Below, piece by piece: positions 16,637 through 25,002 of a stretch of DNA of 64,000 nucleotides. The DNA comes from Roseateles toxinivorans (GTDB lineage: Bacteria > Pseudomonadota > Gammaproteobacteria > Burkholderiales > Burkholderiaceae_C): positions 45,930 to 109,929 of the forward strand of contig NZ_SNXS01000010.1 in the NCBI RefSeq assembly GCF_004362525.1. Direction: 5' to 3'. Numbering within the stretch: the first letter of the stretch is position 1; every line of letters begins with the position of its first letter. The position numbers and the translations under genes were made by a program. The notes beneath the pieces were generated by a model. The model saw only the letters and a list, made by a program, of their open reading frames with translations. It was not told where the DNA came from and ran no database searches.

Positions 16637-18769
16637 ATGAAGCACGCGACGCAAGCCCGCCACCGGCTCACGCCGGTCACCCTGGCCGCGCTGACCCTGG
16701 CCAGCACGGCCGCCTGGAGCCAGAGCAGCGAGCCGCCGGCCGCTGCCGACCCCGCCAAGCTGGAGACCGTGGTCGTCAGTGCGCAGCGCCGGCTCGAACG
16801 CCTTCAGGATGTGCCCGCAGCGGTGAAGGCCTTCTCGTCCAAGCAGATCGAGAACATGGGCATCAGCAGCACGCAGGACTTCGTGAACCTGACGCCGAAT
16901 ATGTCCTTCGACAACTCGTTCACCTACGGCAACTCCTTTGTCGTGCTGCGCGGCGTGACCCAGATCAACAATGCCGACTCGCCGGTGGCTGTGGTGGTGG
17001 ATGGCGTGCCGCAGAACAACCAGAAGCAGCTGAAGATGAATCTGTTCGACGTCGAACGGATCGAGGTGCTGAAGGGCCCGCAGGGCGCGCTGTACGGCCG
17101 CAACGCGATCGGCGGGGCGATCAATATCGAGACCAAGGCGCCCGGCAACAAGCTGGAGGGCTTTGTCGGCCTGGAGCTGGGCAACGGCGGCGCGCGTGAG
17201 CTGTCGGGTGGTGTCAGCGGCGCGCTGGTGCCGGACACGGCGATGTTCCGCGTCGTCGCGCAGACCAAGAGCACGGACGGCCTGATCACCAACACCTTCA
17301 GCGGCGCCAAGGTCGATGCCGTCGATCACGACAACTCGCTGCGCGCCAAGCTCTTGCTGAAGGCCGGCACCGGCCTTCAGGTCGATCTGCGCGCCAACGT
17401 GATCGACTACAGCGCCGGCGCCACCTGGGACAGCATCGTCACGGGCAGCAATCCGGCCACCATACTGGCACCGCGCTCCAACATCCTGGGCACCACCGAG
17501 GGCCATACCGATGACTTCAGCGCCAAGGTCCAGTACGAGCTGAATGTCGGCACCTTGACGGCCATCACCGGCTACACCAAGCTGACCGAGCGCTACCGCG
17601 GTGATGTCGATTTCTCCAACCCGACCGACTCGCCCGGCGGCTTTCTGGGCCTGGGCTTCCAGGCCGGTCAGGGCCAGAACCTGGGTGTGCGCATGGCCAG
17701 CCAGGAGCTGCGCCTGACCTCGCCGGACGACCAGGCCGTGCGCTGGATTGGCGGCGTCTACTATCTGGACACCAAGCGCGATCTGGAGACACGCGCCTTC
17801 GTCGATGTCGACGGCTCGACCGGCCAGTGGGACGAGGCCGGCAAGACCATCGTCCACCTGCAGGAGTCCAACCACAACCGCGCCTCGGCCCTGTTCGGCC
17901 AGGTCGATGTGGACCTCAGCAAGCAACTGACCCTGTCCAGCGCGCTGCGCTACGACCGCGACCAGCGGGAGCAGACAAATGTGCTCAACGGCGCCGTGCG
18001 CTCGGCCAGCTACTCGAAGTGGCAGCCCAAGTTCACCCTGACACAGAAGTTCAGCCGCGACACCTTGGCCTATGCGACCCTGAGCACGGGCTTTCGCTCC
18101 GGCGGCTTCAATGCGCCGGGCATCCCGGACTTCAAGGCCGAGACCCTGAGCAATGCCGAGATTGGCGCCAAGACCATACTGATGGACGGCCGGCTGCTGT
18201 TCAACGCCGCCGTGTTCTTCTCCCGCTCCAAGGACTTCCAGTTCTTCAAGGTGGACATCGCCACCGGCTCTCAGGTCATCACCAATATCGACTCGGTGGC
18301 GCTGAAGGGCCTGGATCTGGACTTCCGCTTCCTGCCGATGAAGGGCCTGGAGTTCGACGGGGGTCTGGGTATTACCGACAGCAGCATCCGCCGCAGCACG
18401 GCCGAGCCAGGCACGGTGGGCAACCACACGCCGAAGACGGTGCCTTTCAAGATCAACTTCGGCGCGCAATGGACGCAGCCGCTGGGCAATGGCATGGAAG
18501 GCCTGCTGCGCGCCGACTACGAGCACCGCGACAAGAAGTACTGGCACCCGGACAACGTGGCGGTTTCGCCGGCACTGGACCTGCTGGGCCTGCGCATAGG
18601 CGTGCGCGATGCCAGGGACCGCTGGTCGGTGACGCTGGTCGGCCGCAATCTGGGCAACAAGCGCTACTACGCCGACTACAACTCATCCCGCTACAGCGGA
18701 CTGCCCTATGACATAGGCTCGCTGGCCACCGGCCGCACGGTCGGGCTCGAAGCCAAGTTCCGGTTGTAA
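16637..18769 (+). CDS. TonB-dependent outer membrane receptor
   Basis: The 710-residue protein has a signal peptide (about 28 residues, ending AAWSQS), a TonB-box-like segment ETVVVSAQRR, a plug domain (VPAAVKAFSSKQIENMG, then VLKGPQGALYGRNAIGGAINI), and a 22-strand barrel ending in VGLEAKFRL. It imports a scarce or bulky substrate through the outer membrane using TonB-ExbBD energy. Its family resembles the CirA/FecA-like catabolic receptors of proteobacteria. The hydantoinase-like, DUF917 and permease genes that follow directly suggest the substrate is a cyclic amide or nucleobase-like compound rather than iron. Confidence 0.94.
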   Translation: MKHATQARHRLTPVTLAALTLASTAAWSQSSEPPAAADPAKLETVVVSAQRRLERLQDVPAAVKAFSSKQIENMGISSTQDFVNLTPNMSFDNSFTYGNSFVVLRGVTQINNADSPVAVVVDGVPQNNQKQLKMNLFDVERIEVLKGPQGALYGRNAIGGAINIETKAPGNKLEGFVGLELGNGGARELSGGVSGALVPDTAMFRVVAQTKSTDGLITNTFSGAKVDAVDHDNSLRAKLLLKAGTGLQVDLRANVIDYSAGATWDSIVTGSNPATILAPRSNILGTTEGHTDDFSAKVQYELNVGTLTAITGYTKLTERYRGDVDFSNPTDSPGGFLGLGFQAGQGQNLGVRMASQELRLTSPDDQAVRWIGGVYYLDTKRDLETRAFVDVDGSTGQWDEAGKTIVHLQESNHNRASALFGQVDVDLSKQLTLSSALRYDRDQREQTNVLNGAVRSASYSKWQPKFTLTQKFSRDTLAYATLSTGFRSGGFNAPGIPDFKAETLSNAEIGAKTILMDGRLLFNAAVFFSRSKDFQFFKVDIATGSQVITNIDSVALKGLDLDFRFLPMKGLEFDGGLGITDSSIRRSTAEPGTVGNHTPKTVPFKINFGAQWTQPLGNGMEGLLRADYEHRDKKYWHPDNVAVSPALDLLGLRIGVRDARDRWSVTLVGRNLGNKRYYADYNSSRYSGLPYDIGSLATGRTVGLEAKFRL

Positions 18770-18780
18770 GGGGGAGCGTG

Positions 18781-20340
18781 ATGATTCGAGTGGGAATTGA
18801 CGTCGGTGGCACCAACACCGACGCCGTGGTGATGCGCGGCCGCGAGGTGCTGTTCGGGCTGAAGACTGCGACCACCGCCGATGTGATGAGCGGTGTGGTC
18901 AATGCCTTGAAGGAGGTCGTGGCCGGCGCCGCGATCGAGCGCTCCAGCATCGGCGCGGTGATGATAGGCACGACGCACTTCACCAATGCCTTGATCGAGC
19001 GCAGACGGCTCGCGCCGGTGGGCATGATCCGCCTGGGTCTGCCCGCTACCAGCGGCCTGCCGCCTACCTCGGCCTGGCCCGAGGACATGCTGGCAGCAGT
19101 CGCCATGCACTGGCGTCTGGCCCAGGGCGGCTACGAGTTCGATGGCCGCGAGCTGGGCACCTTGCAGCCTGAGCAGATCCGTGGCTTTGCGACCGAGTTC
19201 GCGGCCCTGGGCCTTTGCGATGTGGCCATCTCCGGCGCGTTCTCGTTCATCAACGATGCTCAGGAGCACCTCGCCGCCAGTCTGGTGCGCGAGGTGATGC
19301 CCGACGCGCGCATCACGCTGTCGTCGCAGATCGGCCGCATCGGCCTGCTGGAGCGAGAGAACGCGGCCATCCTGAACGCCTGCCTCGGGCCGCTGGGCCT
19401 GGACGTGGTGGCCGCCTTCGAGCAGGCCTTGACGGACAGCGGCATCAGCGCGCCGTTCTACCTGACGCAGAACGACGGCACCTTGATGAGCGCCGAGCAG
19501 GCGGCGCGCTTTCCCATCCTGACGGTGGCCTCGGGCCCGACCAACTCGATGCGCGGCGCGGCCTTTCTGTCGGGGCTGAGTGACGCCATCGTCGTCGACA
19601 TCGGCGGCACGACCTCGGATGTCGGCGTGCTGCAGGCCGGCTTTCCGCGCCAGGCCGGCATCGCGGTCGAGGTCGGCGGCGTGCGCACCAATTTCCGCAT
19701 GCCCGACGTCTACAGCATAGGCCTGGGTGGCGGGTCCCTGGTCAATGCCGACATGACGACGCTGGGCCCGCGCAGCGTCGGCTACAACATCCACACCGAG
19801 GCCCTGGTGTTCGGTGGCCGCACCCTGACGGCCACCGACATCGCCGTGGCGGCCGGTGTGGCCACCCTGGGCGATGCGGCCAAGGTGGCCCATCTGCCAA
19901 CCGAGGCGGTACAGCGCTGCCACGCCCGGCTGCAGCAAATGGTGTTTGATGCGGTCGAGCGCATGCGCACCTCGGCGACGGTGCTGCCCGTGGTGGTGGT
20001 GGGTGGCGGCAGCATCCTGCTGCGCGAGCGCGTCGGCGATGCGGCTGTGACGATACCCCCGCATTTCGGCGTGGCCAATGCGGTCGGCGCTGCGATGGCC
20101 CAGGTCAGCGGCGAGATCGACCGCGTCGTGCGCCTTGAAGGCCTGACCCGCGAGCAGGCGATTGCCCAGGTGCGCGCCGATGCTGAACATAAGGCGGTGC
20201 AGGCCGGCGCCAACCCGCAAACCCTGACCCTGCTCGACGTCGAGGACGTGCCGCTGGCCTATATCGGTGGCAACTCCACCCGCATCCGCGTGCGCGTGAT
20301 CGGCGACCTGTTTGACCCTGCGACTGGAACTGCGGCATGA
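18781..20340 (+). CDS. Hydantoinase/oxoprolinase (HyuA-type) family protein
   Basis: The 519-residue protein has the N-terminal phosphate-binding motif VGIDVGGTNTDAVVM at residues 4-18 and the second ATPase motif VVDIGGTTSDVGVL in the middle, as in ATP-dependent hydantoinase/5-oxoprolinase A subunits. It is shorter than typical HyuA proteins (near 690 residues), lacking the extra C-terminal domain, and no HyuB subunit is encoded nearby. The ATG at 18781 is used; a GTG directly before it is possible. It overlaps the DUF917 gene by four bases, and this pairing recurs in many bacteria. It likely hydrolyses or activates a cyclic amide using ATP. Confidence 0.9.
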   Translation: MIRVGIDVGGTNTDAVVMRGREVLFGLKTATTADVMSGVVNALKEVVAGAAIERSSIGAVMIGTTHFTNALIERRRLAPVGMIRLGLPATSGLPPTSAWPEDMLAAVAMHWRLAQGGYEFDGRELGTLQPEQIRGFATEFAALGLCDVAISGAFSFINDAQEHLAASLVREVMPDARITLSSQIGRIGLLERENAAILNACLGPLGLDVVAAFEQALTDSGISAPFYLTQNDGTLMSAEQAARFPILTVASGPTNSMRGAAFLSGLSDAIVVDIGGTTSDVGVLQAGFPRQAGIAVEVGGVRTNFRMPDVYSIGLGGGSLVNADMTTLGPRSVGYNIHTEALVFGGRTLTATDIAVAAGVATLGDAAKVAHLPTEAVQRCHARLQQMVFDAVERMRTSATVLPVVVVGGGSILLRERVGDAAVTIPPHFGVANAVGAAMAQVSGEIDRVVRLEGLTREQAIAQVRADAEHKAVQAGANPQTLTLLDVEDVPLAYIGGNSTRIRVRVIGDLFDPATGTAA

Positions 20341-21422
20341 CACTGATAGAAGCAACAGACATGGAGGCCATCGCCATCGGCGGTGCGGTCTACGGCACCG
20401 GTGGCGGCGGCGACCCCTATCTCGGCAAGCTGCTGGCGCAGCGCGCGATCCGCGAGCACGGCCCCGTGCGGCTGATCGACATCGACGAGCTCGATGACGA
20501 CGACCTGATCGTGCCGGTGGCCATGGCCGGCGCGCCGGCCGTGATGCTGGAGAAGCTGCCCGAGATCGGCCCGATGATGGCCGCGCTGCGCAGCCTCGAA
20601 GCGCTGCTGGGAAAGAAGGCTAAGGCCGTGATGTCTATCGAGGTCGGCGGCTTGAACTCGACGATACCGTTCAGCATCGCCAGCGCCACCGGTCTGCCCC
20701 TGGTCGATGGCGACACGATGGGCCGCGCCTTCCCCGAGATCCAGATGACGCTGTGCACCCTGCAGGGTATCGCGGCCAGTCCGCTGGCCCTGGCCGACGA
20801 GAAGGGCAATGCGCTGACGATGAACACGATCAGCAACGCCTTCACCGAGCGCTTTGTGCGCAGCATCACGATGGACATGGGCGGCTCCTGCTGCATGGCC
20901 ATCTACCCTATGACGGTGGCCCAGGCGCGCAAGGCGATGGTGCGCGGCTCGATCACGATGACGCAGCGGGCCGGCCAGGCGCTGTTCGATGCCCGCGCCC
21001 GCCACCTCGACCCGGTGGCCGAGCTGGTGCGCGTGACCGAGGGCTTCTGCCTGTTCAAGGGCAAGCTCGCCGATGTGCAGCGCACTACGGACGGTCGCTT
21101 CGGCCGCGGCGTGGCCCAGCTGCAGGGCCTGGACGACTACGCCGGCCAGCGTCTGCAGCTGCTGTTCCAGAACGAGTTCCTGATGGCCCGCACCCTTGAT
21201 GCCGTGCTGTGCACGACGCCGGATCTGATCGTGCTGGTCGATCTGGAGACCGGCGAACCGATCACCGCGGAGCAGGCCCGCTTCGGCCTGCGCGCCGCGG
21301 TGCTGGGCCTGCCCTGCGTGCCGGCCTGGCGCACGCCGGAGGCGATTGCCCTGGTCGGGCCACGCTACTTCGGCTATGACCACGACTACAAGCCGGTGGA
21401 GCAGACGGTGATGGACCGCTGA
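20337..21422 (+). CDS. DUF917 (S-methyl-thiohydantoin desulfurase-like) family protein
   Basis: The 361-residue soluble protein starts with the family-typical IAIGGAVYGTGGGGDPYLGK glycine-rich segment and contains SIEVGGLNSTIPF and GDTMGRAFPEIQM. This family (DUF917, named for an S-methyl-thiohydantoin desulfurase) is commonly found as the partner of HyuA-like proteins. It overlaps the HyuA-like gene by four bases and the permease follows after three bases, so the three are one unit. The exact reaction is unknown; a role in metabolism of a hydantoin-like ring is inferred from family and context. Confidence 0.9.
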   Translation: MTLIEATDMEAIAIGGAVYGTGGGGDPYLGKLLAQRAIREHGPVRLIDIDELDDDDLIVPVAMAGAPAVMLEKLPEIGPMMAALRSLEALLGKKAKAVMSIEVGGLNSTIPFSIASATGLPLVDGDTMGRAFPEIQMTLCTLQGIAASPLALADEKGNALTMNTISNAFTERFVRSITMDMGGSCCMAIYPMTVAQARKAMVRGSITMTQRAGQALFDARARHLDPVAELVRVTEGFCLFKGKLADVQRTTDGRFGRGVAQLQGLDDYAGQRLQLLFQNEFLMARTLDAVLCTTPDLIVLVDLETGEPITAEQARFGLRAAVLGLPCVPAWRTPEAIALVGPRYFGYDHDYKPVEQTVMDR

Positions 21423-21425
21423 GCC

Positions 21426-22676
21426 ATGCAGATCATCGCTACCACCTCCCCCCGTGTCGGCGCCTGGCGCATCGTGCTGATACTGCTGGCGGTGATGATC
21501 GCGCTGCCGGCCTTCGTGATGGGCGCCGAGCTGAGCCATGCGCTGGGGGCCGTCGGCGCGATCCGGGCCAGCCTTGCCGGCGCGGCCATCCTGGCGCTGA
21601 TCTCGGCCATGACGGGTGCTGCCGGCGCGCACACGCGCAAGACCACCTACGAGCTGATCACCGATGCCTTCGGCCCGCAGGGCGCACGGCTCGCCAATGG
21701 CGTGCTGGGCCTGAGCCTGCTCGGCTGGTATGGCGTTGTGGCAATGATGTTCGGCCATGCGCTGGCCTCGGTCAGCCCGGCCCTGGCCAGCACGCCGTTG
21801 TGGCTGCTGGCGCTGGGCGGCTGCGTGTTGACGACGGTGACGACGATGGTCGGCTTTCGTGCGCTCGATCTGCTGTCCGCCGTGACCACGCCGCTGAAGT
21901 TGCTGCTGCTGGTCTGGACCTTTGTCGCCGCGCTGCGCGGCGGGCTGGATCCGGTCTGGGCCTTTGTGCCCGCCGGCGTAATGCCGCTGGGTCTTGGCGT
22001 GTCCATGGTCGCGGGCGGCCTGATGGTCGGTGCCGTGCTGTCGCCCGACATCTGCCGCTTCGCCAGGTCACCGGGCCATGCCGCCCTGGCCTGTGCGCTG
22101 GCCTATGGCCTGGGCTTTCCGCTGGTGCTGATGCTGGCCGGCTTCCCCAGCCTGGCCAGTGGTGACAAGGACCTGGTGCGCATCATGCTGGCCCTCGGCC
22201 TGGGCGTGCCGGCCCTGCTGATCGTCGCACTGACGGCCTGGTCCACCAACAGCTTCAACCTCTATGCCGCCACCCTGGTCGGCAGCACCCTGAGGCCGCG
22301 CCAACCGCCCTGGCAGCTGACCCTGATCGCCGGTGCCGCCGGCACGGTGCTGGGGCTGGCGGGCATCAGCGACATGCTGGTGCCCTATCTGCTGTGGCTG
22401 GGCGTGTGCATACCGCCGATTGCAGGCATCTACCTGGTCAACGTCGTACTCGCGCCGCGTGGCTCGCAGACGGCATCGAACTGGCGCGCCGATGCGCTGA
22501 TCGCCTGGGCTCTGGGCAGCGGCTGGGCGGCCCTGGCGCCGCGCTGGGGCCTGGCCTTGACGCCGGTGCCGGCACTGGACTCGATTGCCGTGGCCGCGCT
22601 GAGCTACGCGCTGCTGCGCAGGCTGTCGTCGCCACACCAGGGCGTGATGCCGGCGGGGACCGACCCAGCAGGCTGA
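21426..22676 (+). CDS. NCS1/cytosine permease-like transporter
   Basis: The 416-residue membrane protein has about 12 predicted helices and the general look of CodB-type nucleobase:cation symporters: an N-terminal helix with [12 protein letters not shown], a central [24 protein letters not shown], and [12 protein letters not shown] in the second half. It would carry the substrate of the HyuA/DUF917 enzymes across the inner membrane after the TonB receptor brings it through the outer one. It begins three bases after the DUF917 stop. The substrate is inferred, not shown. Confidence 0.85.
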   Translation: MQIIATTSPRVGAWRIVLILLAVMIALPAFVMGAELSHALGAVGAIRASLAGAAILALISAMTGAAGAHTRKTTYELITDAFGPQGARLANGVLGLSLLGWYGVVAMMFGHALASVSPALASTPLWLLALGGCVLTTVTTMVGFRALDLLSAVTTPLKLLLLVWTFVAALRGGLDPVWAFVPAGVMPLGLGVSMVAGGLMVGAVLSPDICRFARSPGHAALACALAYGLGFPLVLMLAGFPSLASGDKDLVRIMLALGLGVPALLIVALTAWSTNSFNLYAATLVGSTLRPRQPPWQLTLIAGAAGTVLGLAGISDMLVPYLLWLGVCIPPIAGIYLVNVVLAPRGSQTASNWRADALIAWALGSGWAALAPRWGLALTPVPALDSIAVAALSYALLRRLSSPHQGVMPAGTDPAG

Positions 22677-22747
22677 ATGTCCTCCCTGGCTCTGTGTGCA
22701 TGGAGATATGGGATACAAGACGGACGTGCCAGCCAAGAGAGCCTCCC

Positions 22748-24142
22748 ATGACCCAGCCCACCCGCACCGAAAAAGACTCGATGGGGCCGATCGAGGTCGA
22801 TGCCCGCCGCCTGTGGGGCGCGCAGACCCAGCGCAGCCTCCTGTACTTCGCCATCTCGGACGAGCGCATGCCGCTGGCCGTGATCGAGGCCCTGGTGCTG
22901 GTCAAGCGCCTGGCGGCCGGGGTGAATGCCGAGCTGGGCCTGCTGGATGCGGCCAAGGCCGGGGCAATACAGCGGGCCGCCGACGAGGTGCTGGCGGGCG
23001 GCCATCGCGAGGAGTTTCCGCTCTCGCTGTGGCAGACCGGCTCGGGCACGCAGAGCAATATGAATGTCAACGAGGTGCTGGCCAATCGCGCCTCGGAGCT
23101 GCTGGGCGGTGAGCGCGGCTCGGCCCGTCTGGTGCACCCCAACGATGACGTGAACCTGGGGCAGTCGTCCAACGATGTGTTCCCGACCGCGATGCACATC
23201 GCCGCCGCGCGGGCCGTGCAGCAGCGCCTGCGCCCGGCGCTGCTGCAGCTGCTGCAGACCATGGATGCCAAGGCCGCCGAGTTTGCCGCTATCGTCAAGC
23301 TCGGGCGCACCCATTTGCAGGACGCCACGCCGCTGACCCTGGGCCAGGAGTTCTCCGGCTACGCAGCCCAGCTGCGCCATGCCGATGCGGCGCTGCAGGC
23401 CAGCGCGGCCGGGCTGTACGAGCTGGCCATTGGTGGCACGGCGGTAGGCACGGGCCTGAACACCGACGCCCGCTTTGGCGGATTGATGGCCGGGGCGATT
23501 GCCGAGGCGACCGAGCTGCCCTTCGTCACCGCCCGCAACAAGTTCGCCGCCCTTGCCGGCCATGAGCCGCTGGTGTTTGCCCATGGCGCACTGAAGACCT
23601 TGGCGGTGGCGCTGACCAAGATTGCCAATGACATACGCTGGCTGGCCTCGGGCCCGCGTTCGGGCCTTGGCGAGCTGCAGATTCCCGAGAACGAGCCGGG
23701 CAGCTCCATCATGCCGGGCAAGGTCAACCCGACCCAGGCCGAGGCGCTGACCATGCTTTGCGCCCAGGTGCTGGGCAATGACGTGGCCATCGGCCTCGGC
23801 GGTGCCTCGGGGCATTTCGAGTTGAATGTCTACAAGCCGCTGCTGATACACAACTTCCTGCAGAGCGCACGCCTGCTGGCCGATGGCTGCCTCAGCTTCG
23901 AGGCCCACTGCCTGCGTGGCCTGCAGGCCAACGAAGCGCGCATTGCGGCCCTGGTGCAGGGCTCGCTGATGCTGGTGACGGCGCTGGCGCCGCACATCGG
24001 CTACGAACGTGCGGCCAAGATCGCCCAGCGGGCCCACCAGGACGGCAGCAGCCTGCGCGAGGCGGCGCTGCGGCTGGGCTATGTCAGTGGCAGCGATTTC
24101 GATGTCTGGGTGCAGGCGGCGCGCATGACCGGGCCGGGCTGA
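22748..24142 (+). CDS. fumC: Class II fumarate hydratase
   Basis: The 464-residue protein interconverts fumarate and malate in the TCA cycle. It has the N-terminal [11 protein letters not shown] region, the [19 protein letters not shown] substrate motif and the superfamily signature [12 protein letters not shown]. The start at 22748 gives a normal FumC N-terminus ([21 protein letters not shown] region). It follows the permease by 71 bases in the same direction but is a housekeeping gene and probably has its own promoter. Confidence 0.96.
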   Translation: MTQPTRTEKDSMGPIEVDARRLWGAQTQRSLLYFAISDERMPLAVIEALVLVKRLAAGVNAELGLLDAAKAGAIQRAADEVLAGGHREEFPLSLWQTGSGTQSNMNVNEVLANRASELLGGERGSARLVHPNDDVNLGQSSNDVFPTAMHIAAARAVQQRLRPALLQLLQTMDAKAAEFAAIVKLGRTHLQDATPLTLGQEFSGYAAQLRHADAALQASAAGLYELAIGGTAVGTGLNTDARFGGLMAGAIAEATELPFVTARNKFAALAGHEPLVFAHGALKTLAVALTKIANDIRWLASGPRSGLGELQIPENEPGSSIMPGKVNPTQAEALTMLCAQVLGNDVAIGLGGASGHFELNVYKPLLIHNFLQSARLLADGCLSFEAHCLRGLQANEARIAALVQGSLMLVTALAPHIGYERAAKIAQRAHQDGSSLREAALRLGYVSGSDFDVWVQAARMTGPG

Positions 24143-24372
24143 CACCCGTTCGGGCGATGGCCGCCGGAGGCTGTCAACATCAAATGGCATGCACCTGTGC
24201 AGTTGGCAGCGAAGCGCCGAGCTTTGTCACTTTGGGTACGGGAAAGCCCTCTATGATGGCAGTCAATCAGGTCTGAGCGGGGTTGGCGGCGTGGTCTGCC
24301 GGTACCGGAATGCTCGGGCCGAAGCGGCGCTGCTGCGCCACCCCATCGCACTAGAAAGGCCAGGGTTTCACT

Positions 24373-25002
24373 ATGTCCTCCCCGAACGAAGCGGCCATGA
24401 TTCAGCCGGACACCCGTGCGCGCCTGGGCAGCATTGCCCGCGAACTGCACGAGGGCCTGCGCACGCTGGGCGCCGACACCGAGCTGCACCGTGTCATGCA
24501 GGAGATCCCGAACGCGCGCGAGCGGCTCGACCATGTGTCTCGGATGACCGAGAACGCGGCCAACAAGGTGCTGAGCCTAGTCGAGTCGGCCAAGCCCGAG
24601 TTCGACAGCGTCACCAGCCGCGGCCGCGAGCTGTCAGAGGCGTTGGCGCGGTTGTCCACCTCGCCCGACATCAGCGTCGAGCGTGCCCGGGCGATGATGA
24701 AGCTGTGCGGTGACTACCTGAGCAAGTCCTCCGACTTCATGGAGAAGCAGAACTCGGTACTGACCCAGATCATGATGGCCCAGGACTTCCAGGACCTGTC
24801 CGGCCAGGTGATCAAGAAGGTCATAGACATCATCACCCGCACCGAAGAACAGCTGGTGATGGTGCTGGTGGACACCGCCCCCGAGAAGATAGAAGTCAAG
24901 GCCGAGGCCGGCAGCACCGAAGACCTGCAAGGTCCTCAGGTGCCGGACAAGGCGCTGAAGCAGGACGATGTGGACGACCTGCTTGCCTCTCTCGGCTTTT
25001 AG
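24373..25002 (+). CDS. cheZ: Protein phosphatase CheZ
   Basis: The 209-residue, mostly helical protein dephosphorylates CheY-P and so ends the flagellar switch signal. The catalytic helix motif QDFQDLSGQ is at residues 137-145, and the C-terminal CheY-binding peptide DDVDDLLASLGF is at 198-209. It lies alone, outside any chemotaxis cluster visible here, after a 230-base gap and converging on the cyanophycin synthetase gene with four overlapping bases. No flagellar sigma-28 promoter is obvious in the gap. Confidence 0.95.
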   Translation: MSSPNEAAMIQPDTRARLGSIARELHEGLRTLGADTELHRVMQEIPNARERLDHVSRMTENAANKVLSLVESAKPEFDSVTSRGRELSEALARLSTSPDISVERARAMMKLCGDYLSKSSDFMEKQNSVLTQIMMAQDFQDLSGQVIKKVIDIITRTEEQLVMVLVDTAPEKIEVKAEAGSTEDLQGPQVPDKALKQDDVDDLLASLGF

